Below, piece by piece: positions 1 to 7,794 of a stretch of DNA of 25,963 bases (the stretch's first letter is position 1; every line of letters begins with the position of its first letter). Below the pieces are notes generated by a model that was not told the origin of the DNA, did no database searches, and saw only the letters and a list, made by a program, of their open reading frames with translations. The stretch lies in NCBI GenBank assembly GCA_029559475.1, contig JAKQBN010000059.1:1-25963 (forward strand), read 5' to 3'. Both the position numbers and the translations under genes were made by a program. The stretch is from a bacterium (lineage in GTDB: Bacteria; UBA4055).

Positions 1-1164
1 AAGGAACATATTTTCCCGTTCTTCATGTCGCTGGGAATGATACTTTTCATATTCGTTCTCAACATTGTAATGAAAATGATGACTTCTTTCGTCGGAAAGG
101 GACTGGACCTTCTTGTCATCCTTGAATTTTTTTATCTTAGCCTCGGATGGATCCTTGCCCTGGCGGTACCGATGTCCGTACTGGTCGCCTCTTTAATGGC
201 TTACGGTAGGCTGTCGCAGGACAATGAATGGTCGGTGATGCAGTCGAGCGGTATATCAATATATCAGGCGATGGCTCCGGCGCTGATCGCGGGACTGTTC
301 ATGAGCTGGGGTATGCTCTATTTTAATAACAATATCCTTCCCGAGATGAATCATCAGACCAAAATACTTAAATCATCCATAACAAAGAAAAAGCCGCTTG
401 CTGTGATCGAGCCGGGGATTTTTGTAACCGATATTCCGGGATTCGTCATTAAAGCCGAGACCGTTGATAATGTGAATAACGAACTGTTTAAGATAATCCT
501 TCTTGAAAACTCAAGAAGCGGAAAATACAGAAGGACGATCACTGCTGAAAGCGGAAAGCTGATCTATGATCAGGGTATAAAAAGATACAGGATCACTCTC
601 AGGAACGGAGAAATAGCTAATCTGGACCCGCAGAAGCCCGACGGGTATTTCAGATCGAAATTCTCGAAAATGGAGCTGACCAAAGAAGTATCCGGGATCG
701 ACTTTGAAGTAGAGGACAAAAGCTACTACGGCGACAGGGAGAAGAGCGCTGACAGCCTTAAAGCAAAAATATTTAGGCTGAAAAGAGATAAAGCATCTGC
801 TCTTCTGATCTCGCAGGTCGAGGTAGAATATTACAAAAAGTACGCTCTTTCTTTCGCATGTCTGATAATGGTCCTAATAGGCGCGCCCTTAGGCCTTATG
901 TCCGGAAGGGGAGGGCTGGGCGGATCGGTCACAATGAGCATTCTGATATTTCTTGTCTACTGGTTCTTTCTCATATCAGGCGAAGATCTGGCCGACCGTG
1001 GTAAATTAAACCCTTTCTTCGCTATGTGGAACGCCAATATAATAATAGGAATTCTCGGACTTGTGCTTATAAGATATGCATCGAGAGGGGTGAAGATCAG
1101 CTTTATGTGGCTGAACGTTCTGTGGTCATACATAAGTTATCCGTATAAAAAATTAAGAAAATGA
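1..1164 (+). CDS. lptF: LPS export ABC permease LptF/YjgP family (5' partial)
   Basis: Inner-membrane permease of the Lpt system, which with LptB ATPase and LptC extracts lipopolysaccharide for transport to the outer membrane. The frame is open from base 1 and reads KEHIFPFF before the first internal Met at 25, so the true start lies outside the window; 387 residues are visible. The layout is that of the YjgP/YjgQ family: hydrophobic helices in the N-terminal third, a beta-rich periplasmic part (roughly residues 130-250, with 'IFVTDIPGFVIKAETV'), then three C-terminal membrane segments. It overlaps the next permease gene by 4 bp (ATGA), as in classic lptF-lptG pairs. LptF and LptG are paralogues, so naming this copy lptF rests on gene order; family membership is secure. 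Confidence 0.88.
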   Translation, partial: KEHIFPFFMSLGMILFIFVLNIVMKMMTSFVGKGLDLLVILEFFYLSLGWILALAVPMSVLVASLMAYGRLSQDNEWSVMQSSGISIYQAMAPALIAGLFMSWGMLYFNNNILPEMNHQTKILKSSITKKKPLAVIEPGIFVTDIPGFVIKAETVDNVNNELFKIILLENSRSGKYRRTITAESGKLIYDQGIKRYRITLRNGEIANLDPQKPDGYFRSKFSKMELTKEVSGIDFEVEDKSYYGDREKSADSLKAKIFRLKRDKASALLISQVEVEYYKKYALSFACLIMVLIGAPLGLMSGRGGLGGSVTMSILIFLVYWFFLISGEDLADRGKLNPFFAMWNANIIIGILGLVLIRYASRGVKISFMWLNVLWSYISYPYKKLRK

Positions 1165-2228
1165 TTAAAATACTCGACAGATACGTTCTTAAAAAATTCA
1201 TAGGCATCCTCATAATGGCGATGGCAGCTATGATCATGGTCTATATCATCATAGATCTTTTCGACCATCTTAACAAATTCCTTGATGCGAAAATGCCGCT
1301 TATCGGCTACATTTTATATTACACTCTAAAGATCCCCGAGATCATATCGCAGCTTTTTCCGGTAGTGGTTTTTATGTCCCTATTATTCACGCTCGGAGGG
1401 CTGAATAAATACAATGAGATCACGGCTATGATGACTTCCGGGATCAGCCTGATGAGGATATCCGCGCCGCTGATCATATTCGGAATTCTTCTTTCGATAG
1501 GTCATTTTTATTTTACCGAATTCATTGTTCCGTATTCATCAAGAGAACATTACGAAGCGAAAGATTATTATCTTGATAATGGAGTTAAATTTCACAGGAA
1601 GATGAACGAATTCGTTTATCAGGAAAAGAACAGCATCGTTTATATCAGCTCTTTCGATGTTAAAACAGGTATAGCTTCCGGAGTATCTATTCAGAACATC
1701 AGGAACGGAACGATCGATTTCAGGATAGATGCCGAAAAAATGCTTTATGAAAACAGCATGTGGAAACTTCTAAATCTGGCAAAAAGGTCTTTCGCAAAGG
1801 ACTCTACAAAATACGCGCATCTCGATTCTCTTTCACTAATGCTTGATTTTGAGCCTAAAGACATAGCTGAGATCGAACTTAAGCCGATTGAAATGGGATA
1901 TTTTGAGCTGAATGAGTACATAGAAAAGAAAAAAGAACTCGGCGCGGATATGACTAAATGGGAGGTCGAAAAGTTATCCAAAGTGTCATACAGCGCAATA
2001 ACCCTTATCCTGATATTAATTGCGATACCTATGAGTACGGGCAGAGCGAGAAGTGCCACATCGGTGAATTTCGGGATCTCCGTCGGAATCGCTTTCGTAT
2101 ATTATCTTCTAATCATAATGTTCAAGAACTGGGGAGCGGTCGGCCAGATCGATCCGCTGACAGCCGCCTGGGCTCCGAATCTTATTTTCGGCATCATGGG
2201 ATTATTTTTGATCAGAAAGGCAAGATGA
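1161..2228 (+). CDS. lptG: LPS export ABC permease LptG/YjgQ family
   Basis: Second permease subunit of the LPS-export transporter, expected to form a heterodimer with the upstream product. It has 355 residues, normal for the family. It begins with the typical 'ILDRYVLKKFIG' helix and has three hydrophobic segments in the first 125 residues. A soluble periplasmic domain follows (about 130-260, with 'FVYQEKNSIVYISSFD'), then three C-terminal membrane helices with 'IAIPMSTGRARS' between them. The ATG at 1161 overlaps the lptF stop, and its own TGA (2226-2228) overlaps the next start, so all three genes are probably translationally coupled. No promoter is visible inside the group. The F/G assignment is inferred from order. 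Confidence 0.88.
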   Translation: MIKILDRYVLKKFIGILIMAMAAMIMVYIIIDLFDHLNKFLDAKMPLIGYILYYTLKIPEIISQLFPVVVFMSLLFTLGGLNKYNEITAMMTSGISLMRISAPLIIFGILLSIGHFYFTEFIVPYSSREHYEAKDYYLDNGVKFHRKMNEFVYQEKNSIVYISSFDVKTGIASGVSIQNIRNGTIDFRIDAEKMLYENSMWKLLNLAKRSFAKDSTKYAHLDSLSLMLDFEPKDIAEIELKPIEMGYFELNEYIEKKKELGADMTKWEVEKLSKVSYSAITLILILIAIPMSTGRARSATSVNFGISVGIAFVYYLLIIMFKNWGAVGQIDPLTAAWAPNLIFGIMGLFLIRKAR

Positions 2229-3538
2229 AAGACAAATTGAAAATACTCTCGCCGGACAGTTTTACGCATGAAAAAGAATATATTTTCGGTTTGATCTCAG
2301 AATTTATTGGAGTAGAGTTCGATCTTCATTACGAAAAGAGAGCTGATTATAAGATCGTTCTGCCTAACGGGAAAACGATAGTATTTTCAGATTCGTTTTT
2401 TTCTAAGATCGAAGGAGATTATGTCAAAGAAGAGTATATTCCGAACGATATTTCATTCAGCAGCTCGGAATATGCACAAAATCTACCTGTCATTTTCGGA
2501 AATGATTCTTTATCAGAAGATGAAACAGGCATAACTTCCGGCTTTGATCTTCCGGCTTCGGTATTTTTTATGATCAGCAGATGGGAAGAAGCTGCGGTCA
2601 AAGATAAGGACGATCACGGCAGATTTCCGAGTGAAAAAAGCCTTGCGGTCAAAGCAGGTATTATCAGAAGGCCTGTCGTCGATGAATATTTTCTTATGCT
2701 TAAAAAAATGATAAACAGGCTCGATAACAGCGTTATATTAAAAGATCATGATCAGGAAGTTACAATTACTTGCGACGTGGATTCGTTCGAGAAATTCCTT
2801 AAGGGAAAGACGCTTAAAATGTTCGCGGGGCATCTTGTTAAAAGGTTCGATCCGTTTCTTTTTATATCCGATCTGTTCAAATTTACCGTAAAAACGTTTT
2901 TCGGCACGAAGGATCCTTACGACAAATTCAGCAGGATCTATTCGATAGCGGAAAGATCATCTACCAAACCGGTTTATTTCATTCTTACATCCCCTGAAGG
3001 ACCGTACAATGACGGATGGTTCACTGTTTCAGAGAAAGATATAGATACATTTAAGTCTCTGAAAGCTAAAGGTGCGGAGATCGGCCTGCACTACGGTTAT
3101 TTTTCTTTAATGAACGAAAAGAACATTCTAAATGAAAATACCGATCTTGAGAAAAAGTATAAGTTGAAAGCCGAAAAGGGGAGAGCTCACTTCCTTCAGG
3201 TCGACATCAGGAGTTCATTCGATATTCTTGAAAAATCAGGCATAAAAGATGATTACTCGCTCGGATACTCCAGGTACGCGGGATTCAGATGCGGCACAGG
3301 AAGGTCTTTCAGGCCGTGGGATATTGACAGAAAACGGGAATATAACATAATCGAACACCCTCTGATCGTAATGGATACGACTCTATATGCGCATAATAAG
3401 CTTAAAAAAGACGGAATAAAGGCTGAATTCGAATATTTTAAAAATATATCAAAGAATTATCAGACGGATCTGACGGTACTGATACACAATTCAAGCCCCG
3501 CATATGTGTTCGAGGCTGTCGAAAACCTGAAAGCGTAA
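2225..3538 (+). CDS. Polysaccharide deacetylase-like protein (DUF7033 type)
   Basis: 437 residues starting at ATG 2225, which overlaps the lptG stop; open frame upstream of this is only lptG read in another frame. The protein looks like the DUF7033/polysaccharide deacetylase group found in surface-polysaccharide loci of FCB bacteria. An N-terminal region (about 1-170, with 'FFMISRWEE') precedes a NodB-like fold. Motifs seen: 'TCDVD' (metal-binding Asp pair at 184/186), 'EIGLHYGY' (His289), 'RAHFLQ' (320-325), 'GYSRYAGFRCGTGRSF' (347-362) and a terminal 'LIHNSS' (His421). No signal peptide or membrane helix is seen, so it should be cytosolic. Coupling to the LPS permeases suggests a role in envelope glycan synthesis. 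The substrate is unknown and catalytic activity is inferred. Confidence 0.72.
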   Translation: MKDKLKILSPDSFTHEKEYIFGLISEFIGVEFDLHYEKRADYKIVLPNGKTIVFSDSFFSKIEGDYVKEEYIPNDISFSSSEYAQNLPVIFGNDSLSEDETGITSGFDLPASVFFMISRWEEAAVKDKDDHGRFPSEKSLAVKAGIIRRPVVDEYFLMLKKMINRLDNSVILKDHDQEVTITCDVDSFEKFLKGKTLKMFAGHLVKRFDPFLFISDLFKFTVKTFFGTKDPYDKFSRIYSIAERSSTKPVYFILTSPEGPYNDGWFTVSEKDIDTFKSLKAKGAEIGLHYGYFSLMNEKNILNENTDLEKKYKLKAEKGRAHFLQVDIRSSFDILEKSGIKDDYSLGYSRYAGFRCGTGRSFRPWDIDRKREYNIIEHPLIVMDTTLYAHNKLKKDGIKAEFEYFKNISKNYQTDLTVLIHNSSPAYVFEAVENLKA

Positions 3539-3556
3539 AAATAGAGAGTAATACCT

Positions 3557-4618
3557 ATGAAAAGAGAAAAAATACAAATATATGCTTTTCTAATTTTTGC
3601 AGTATCGGTATTATCTCAGGACGGACCGTACCTTCTATTCCTTAACTCCCTGGATTCAGTAATAAGTGTGAGATCGGATATCACCGGAACGATTACGGCC
3701 GATACTCTCAAAACGCCTGATAAAGTGAAAGTTACAAAACCCGGAGATAACGGTTTTTTTGTAGTTCCTGTAAGCCCGACTAAAATTGAAGGTACATGCG
3801 TTTATACTGAGCCTGAAGAAATTTTTGCGGTTTCGGATTTAGAGGGAAATTTCAGCGCTTTTGTAGAAATCCTATTCAATAACGGCATAATTGACAAAGA
3901 ACTTAACTGGGCGTTCGGCAAAGGTCATCTCGTTCTCAACGGCGACATGGTGGACAGAGGCGAGTTCGTAACGCAGGTTCTTTGGCTGATACGCAAGCTT
4001 GAGACCGAAGCAGAACAGAAAGGCGGAAAAGTTCACTATCTTCTGGGAAATCACGATGTTATGCTGATGCAGGGTGATGTCCGTTATGCGGCGGATAAAT
4101 ATCACGATCTTGCTAAAAAGACCGGCCGGGATCTAAAAGATTACTTCGGCGGCGATACTTATTTCGGAAAATGGATGAGGGGAAAGAACGCTGTCGAAAA
4201 AATAGGTAAGACGATTTTCGTTCACGGCGGATTGAGCACAGAACTTTTAAAAGCGGATCTGAGTATCAATGAGATCAACGGTCTTTTAAGAAACAACATC
4301 GATAGCCCTGATTCACTTTTAAATGAAGATTCAGATCTGATTTTCGGCAGCTTCGGACCTCTATGGTACAGAGGTCTGATAACCAGCCAGAAAAAATACG
4401 AGAAAATTAAAATTGCAGATCTTGATAAAATTCTGGATTATTATGAAGCCGATAGGATCGTAGCCGGCCACTGCATTGTCGATGAGGTTTCAGATGACTT
4501 TAAAGGAAAAGTCGTCAGGATAGATGTCGATCATTACGAAGAGGAATCATGCGGAATATTCATCGAAAAAGGTGAAATTTTCAAAGCCAAGAAATCGGGG
4601 AAGCGTATAAAACTTTAA
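3557..4618 (+). CDS. Exported metallophosphoesterase, PPP/Shewanella-like phosphatase type
   Basis: 353-residue calcineurin-fold phosphoesterase. Residues 1-20 look like a signal peptide (KREK, then a hydrophobic run ending VLSQ), so a periplasmic or lipid-free exported location is likely. PPP motifs are visible in order: 'SDLEGN' (93-98, in place of the usual DxHG), 'NGDMVDRG' (128-135), 'LLGNHD' (163-167), 'VHGG' (222-225) and 'AGHC' (303-306). The Glu replacing His in the first motif is noteworthy because that His is normally a metal ligand. The wording 'FGKGHLVLNGDMVDRG' is typical of the bacterial Shewanella-like phosphatase group. The gene is preceded by 18 bp after the deacetylase gene and may be in the same transcript. 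The substrate (phosphoprotein or small molecule) cannot be told. Confidence 0.8.
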   Translation: MKREKIQIYAFLIFAVSVLSQDGPYLLFLNSLDSVISVRSDITGTITADTLKTPDKVKVTKPGDNGFFVVPVSPTKIEGTCVYTEPEEIFAVSDLEGNFSAFVEILFNNGIIDKELNWAFGKGHLVLNGDMVDRGEFVTQVLWLIRKLETEAEQKGGKVHYLLGNHDVMLMQGDVRYAADKYHDLAKKTGRDLKDYFGGDTYFGKWMRGKNAVEKIGKTIFVHGGLSTELLKADLSINEINGLLRNNIDSPDSLLNEDSDLIFGSFGPLWYRGLITSQKKYEKIKIADLDKILDYYEADRIVAGHCIVDEVSDDFKGKVVRIDVDHYEEESCGIFIEKGEIFKAKKSGKRIKL

Positions 4619-4648
4619 TTATTAATATTCAATTATCCGGAGATATTT

Positions 4649-5062
4649 ATGTCTAAAATGACCACAACTTATATCGGCGATCTGAAAACAGAATGCGTTC
4701 ATCAGCTTTCGGGAACTAAAATACTCACAGACGCACCTCCGGACAACAACGGAAAAGGAGAATATTTTTCGCCTACCGATCTGTTTACCGTATCGATCCC
4801 TTCATGCATTCTGACAATAATGGGAATGGTCGCACAGACCCAGGGATTCGATATAAAAGGCGCTACAGCCGAGACAGATAAAGTAATGTACAAAGACCCG
4901 AGAAGAGTGGGCGAAGTGCATATTACGATCACTTTCCCGCACAATAACTATACTGACAGACAGAAAAGAGCTCTTCAGCAGGTCGTTGAAACATGCCCGG
5001 TTTCAGCCAGCCTGAGATCCGATCTCAAGAAGACCGTCGAGCTGAAATATAAGGGAGAGTAG
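4649..5062 (+). CDS. OsmC family protein
   Basis: 137-residue OsmC/Ohr-superfamily protein. Many members reduce organic hydroperoxides with a two-cysteine active site; others in the YhfA-like branch have unknown roles. The two conserved cysteines are present: Cys53 in 'SIPSCILTIMG' and Cys116 in 'VETCPVSASLR'. The N-terminal beta part, central helix and C-terminal 'CPV.ASL' segment are in the usual order and the length is standard. A plausible Shine-Dalgarno (CCGGAG) precedes ATG 4649. It lies 30 bp after the phosphatase gene and 48 bp before the HD protein gene on the same strand. Peroxidase activity is likely from the cysteine pair but not proven by sequence. Confidence 0.85.
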   Translation: MSKMTTTYIGDLKTECVHQLSGTKILTDAPPDNNGKGEYFSPTDLFTVSIPSCILTIMGMVAQTQGFDIKGATAETDKVMYKDPRRVGEVHITITFPHNNYTDRQKRALQQVVETCPVSASLRSDLKKTVELKYKGE

Positions 5063-5110
5063 GATATCTCTATATGACTTTTATAAAACACCCACCATGG
5101 AATAATAAAA

Positions 5111-5695
5111 ATGAAGGACAGACTCAGTAAACAGATCGAATTCATAAAAGAGATCGATAAGATAAAGGATATTATCCGGAAATCTACCCGTTTCGCTTCA
5201 AATAAGAAAGAAAATGACGCCGAGCATTCATGGCATATCTGCGTGATGGCTATGGTTCTTGCTGAATATTCAAACTATAAAGATATTGACATGCTCAAAG
5301 TGCTCAAGATGCTGCTCATTCACGACCTTGTTGAGATACATGCCGGCGATTATATTTTTTATACGGATAAGCAGGCTGAAAAGGAACAAAAAGAAAAGGA
5401 AGGCGCTGAAATAACATTCGGCATTCTGCCTGAAGATCAGAAGAAGGAGTTCATCGGGCTCTGGAATGAATTTGAAGCAAGAATTACGCCTGAAGCAAAG
5501 TTCGCCCGAGTTGTTGACAGGCTTGAGCCGATAATGCAGAATTATCACAACGGGGGAGACGGCTGGATCGAGCATAAAATATCATCCGATATGATACTCG
5601 ATAGAAATTCGATCATCAAAGACGGCTCTGAAGAGCTCTGGGAATTCGTGAAAAGCATGGTCGCTGATACAGTAGGAAAAGGGATAATAAAATAA
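5111..5695 (+). CDS. HD-domain protein, YfbR/HDDC2-like 5'-nucleotidase
   Basis: 194-residue HD-superfamily hydrolase. The metal-binding pattern of the YfbR/HDDC2 5'-deoxynucleotidase group is complete: His39 in 'DAEHSW', His71-Asp72 in 'LLIHDLVEIHAGD', Glu75 and Asp80 as the catalytic acids, and Asp136 in 'ARVVDRLEP'. Related proteins remove phosphate from deoxynucleoside 5'-monophosphates in the cytosol. There is an insertion of mostly Lys/Glu residues (about 86-100, 'KQAEKEQKEKEGAE') between the HD pair and the next helix, usual for HDDC2-type proteins. The start at 5111 follows an AT-rich 48-bp gap without a strong Shine-Dalgarno. Function is by family; the nucleotide preference is unknown. 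Confidence 0.82.
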   Translation: MKDRLSKQIEFIKEIDKIKDIIRKSTRFASNKKENDAEHSWHICVMAMVLAEYSNYKDIDMLKVLKMLLIHDLVEIHAGDYIFYTDKQAEKEQKEKEGAEITFGILPEDQKKEFIGLWNEFEARITPEAKFARVVDRLEPIMQNYHNGGDGWIEHKISSDMILDRNSIIKDGSEELWEFVKSMVADTVGKGIIK

Positions 5696-5815
5696 AGGTA
5701 AATATCTTTAAAGGTCGGGAGATTGATAAGTACAAAATGATCGGAGGCAAAATTTTTAAAAACCTTATTTCGAATAGTGGTATTTGGAAAATCGTGATAC
5801 TTATGCCTGCGATTA

Positions 5816-5947
5816 CACTTTTCTGGAGATAAATTCATGTCGTATCAACACTTTTTGGCAGATAAAATAACATTCATCTTGCACTTTTTGGCAGATAAAT
5901 GTATATTGCTTCAACACTTTTTGGGAGATTGTCATGAAGAGAAAAAT
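5816..5947 (+). repeat. Four 33-bp tandem repeats leading into the ATPase start
   Basis: Four units start at 5816, 5849, 5882 and 5915, a spacing of exactly 33 bp. Each opens with an 18-bp conserved core, CACTTTTTGGCAGATAAA in units 2 and 3, and ends with about 15 variable bases. Unit 1 differs (cacttttctggagataaa) and unit 4 diverges after 'ggagat' because it contains the ATPase start codon (5934) and its Shine-Dalgarno GGGAG. Because 33 is a multiple of three, the repeats also read as an 11-residue peptide repeat with the core H-F-L-A-D-K (see the small frame at 5837). The array fills most of the 238-bp gap between the HD gene and the ATPase gene; the rest (5696-5815) shows nothing clear. 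Confidence 0.85.
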
Positions 5948-5953
5948 CTATAA
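5837..5953 (+). CDS. Possible 38-residue leader peptide made of 11-aa repeats
   Basis: A short open frame built from the 33-bp repeats. The ATG at 5837 is preceded by GGAG (5825-5828) at a workable distance. It encodes 38 residues with three copies of HFLADK/HFLGD at 11-residue spacing and stops at 5951-5953, inside the ATPase gene in another frame. If translated, termination 20 bp downstream of the ATPase start (5934) could couple or regulate ATPase translation. Nothing beyond the frame, the repeat phase and the Shine-Dalgarno-like site supports it, and it may be only a by-product of repeat duplication. Confidence 0.25.
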   Translation: MSYQHFLADKITFILHFLADKCILLQHFLGDCHEEKNL

Positions 5954-7247
5954 TGAACTTCTTGACTGGAAAAACGATCCGGACAGAAAACCTCTTTTAC
6001 TGCAGGGAGCCAGACAGGTCGGAAAAACATTTATAGTCAAAGCATTCGGGAAAGATCAGTACAAGAATTTTCATCATTTTAACTTTGAAAAAGATCCTAT
6101 ACTAAAAACATTTTTTAAAGGCAGCCTTGATCCTAAAACGATATTAGACAGCCTGAGTTTATACATCGGAAAAAAGATCGAAAATTCGGATACATTAATC
6201 TTTTTCGATGAAATACAGGTATCGCCTGAAGCAATTACAAGCCTGAAATATTTTTGCGAAGAAGCTTCGGAGTATCATTTAATAGCAGCAGGTTCTTTGC
6301 TGGGAGTCAGCGTTGGCAAGAAAAGCAGTTTCCCTGTAGGTAAGGTTGATTTTATGACACTTTTCCCGATGAGTTTTTCCGAATATCTTTCAGCGTTCGG
6401 AGATGAAATGCTTGCCGATAAAATAGAAAAAACCTCAGCCGCAGAACCCTTTCACGAAACTCTGCATAATAAACTGATCGAAAAACATAAATTATTTCTT
6501 TATTTGGGCGGTATGCCTGAAGTTCTTCAATCATACCTCAAAAACGGAGACATTGCCAAAGTCAGAAATATTCAGAATTCAATACTCGATGCTTATAAGA
6601 GAGATTTTTCCAAATATGCCGAGAGTGAGCAGGCAATAAAGACTTCGGAAATATGGAATTCAATACCGTACCAGCTGGCCAAAGAGAATAAAAAATTCAA
6701 ATACAGCGATGTCAGAAAAAATTCAAGAGCTTCAACTTTTGAAAATTCGATAGAATGGCTTAAGAATGCGGGACTTATTTATCCGGCATACAACATCAGT
6801 ACTCCAAAATTACCTGTTGCAGGCTATTCCGACCGTTTAAAATTCAAATTGTATATGTCTGACACCGGGTTGCTCGGAGCCATGCTTAACCTGACTTCAG
6901 ATATCATTATTAAACCGGCAGAAATTTTTAGCGAATACAACGGAGCTTTTATTGAGAATTATGTTGCATCTGAACTTATGGCTAAATACAACAAAGAACT
7001 TTTTTACTGGACTTCAAACAACGATGCCGAAGTGGATTATATTATAGAACATCAGAATAATATCTATCCCGTCGAAGTAAAAAGCGGTTTGTCGGGGAAC
7101 ATAAAAAGTTTAAGAAGTTATCAGGATAAGTATAAACCAAGGCTGATAGTAAGACTGTCTCCGAAAAATTTCGTCAAGGATAAAGAATTCATAAATATCC
7201 CGCTTTACGCTGTAGCCGAAATAACAAGAATAATCGGATTATTGTGA
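5934..7247 (+). CDS. AAA-family ATPase with DUF4143 domain
   Basis: 437-residue P-loop ATPase of the DUF4143 family (AAA_14 plus DUF4143), common in multiple copies in anaerobe and FCB genomes and of unproven function. Walker A is 'GARQVGKT' (25-32), Walker B 'LIFFDEIQ' (88-95), and the sensor-like strand 'LIAAGSLLGV' (116-125) follows. The C-terminal part has the DUF4143 signature: 'YMSDTGLLGAML' and a restriction-nuclease-like end, 'AEVDYII' then 'YPVEVKSG'. The length is normal and no residue of the ATP site is missing. A Shine-Dalgarno GGGAG lies just before ATG 5934 within the last 33-bp repeat. Such genes behave as accessory elements; the repeats in front support a mobile or recently rearranged locus. 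Direct function is unknown. Confidence 0.88.
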   Translation: MKRKIYNELLDWKNDPDRKPLLLQGARQVGKTFIVKAFGKDQYKNFHHFNFEKDPILKTFFKGSLDPKTILDSLSLYIGKKIENSDTLIFFDEIQVSPEAITSLKYFCEEASEYHLIAAGSLLGVSVGKKSSFPVGKVDFMTLFPMSFSEYLSAFGDEMLADKIEKTSAAEPFHETLHNKLIEKHKLFLYLGGMPEVLQSYLKNGDIAKVRNIQNSILDAYKRDFSKYAESEQAIKTSEIWNSIPYQLAKENKKFKYSDVRKNSRASTFENSIEWLKNAGLIYPAYNISTPKLPVAGYSDRLKFKLYMSDTGLLGAMLNLTSDIIIKPAEIFSEYNGAFIENYVASELMAKYNKELFYWTSNNDAEVDYIIEHQNNIYPVEVKSGLSGNIKSLRSYQDKYKPRLIVRLSPKNFVKDKEFINIPLYAVAEITRIIGLL

Positions 7248-7275
7248 TGATAATTTCATTGAAATGGGTTAGAGA

Positions 7276-7794
7276 ATGTTAGGCTTAGAAAAAGGGAAAG
7301 TAATATTATCTGAATACGATATTAATTGGCCTTTAGAATTCGAGAATGAAAAGAAATCAATCCAAAATACGCTTACAGAAAACGAAATCAGAATTGAACA
7401 CATCGGCAGCACATCGGTAGAGAATCTCTGCGCGAAACCGATAATAGATATTCTGATCGGCATAAATCACTTCGATGAAGGATTTAAATTCGCTTCACTT
7501 CTCGAAGCCGCCGGTTATGAATACAAAGGAGAAAATGGAATACCCGGCAGACATTTTTTCGTTAAAGGGAATCCAAGAACTCATCATCTGCACATGGTTG
7601 AGATAAATAGCTTTTTTTTCAGTGATCATCTTTTATTTCGAGATTATTTAAGAGAGAATCCTGAAGAAAAAAACCAGTATGCTGAACTAAAAAGAAGTAT
7701 GGCTGTTAAATATGTTGATGACAGGGAAAAATATACTGATTCCAAGGCTGAATTTATTCAAAACATCTTACAAAAAGCAAAGGGGATGATATGA
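7276..7794 (+). CDS. GrpB/UPF0157 family protein
   Basis: 172-residue member of the GrpB (UPF0157) family, which has a nucleotidyltransferase-like fold; members are seen alone or fused to dephospho-CoA kinase and have no agreed reaction. The family motif is clear: 'IEHIGSTSVENLCAKPIIDILIGI' spans residues 40-63, with the Gly-Ser pair at 44-45 and the Asp of 'KPIIDI' at 58. 'HHLHMVE' lies in the second half. The start ATG 7276 has only a weak ribosome site (gggttagag). The stop overlaps the next gene's ATG at 7791 by 4 bp, so the two are probably co-translated. It looks complete. Confidence 0.85.
   Translation: MLGLEKGKVILSEYDINWPLEFENEKKSIQNTLTENEIRIEHIGSTSVENLCAKPIIDILIGINHFDEGFKFASLLEAAGYEYKGENGIPGRHFFVKGNPRTHHLHMVEINSFFFSDHLLFRDYLRENPEEKNQYAELKRSMAVKYVDDREKYTDSKAEFIQNILQKAKGMI

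Noticed and set aside
1958-2224. Longer N-terminus for the deacetylase-like gene
   Set aside because: That segment is lptG sequence read in another frame; ATG 2225 overlaps the lptG stop in the usual coupled way.
5737-5832. Small open frame of 31 codons between the HD gene and the repeats (MIGGKIFKNL...)
   Set aside because: No recognised family, and no ribosome site at the right distance; could be a gene remnant but cannot be supported.
5816-5947. CRISPR-like array (18-bp core with 15-bp variable stretches)
   Set aside because: Core and 'spacers' are far shorter than in known CRISPR arrays, units differ in the core, the last unit runs into a gene start, and there are no cas genes in the window.
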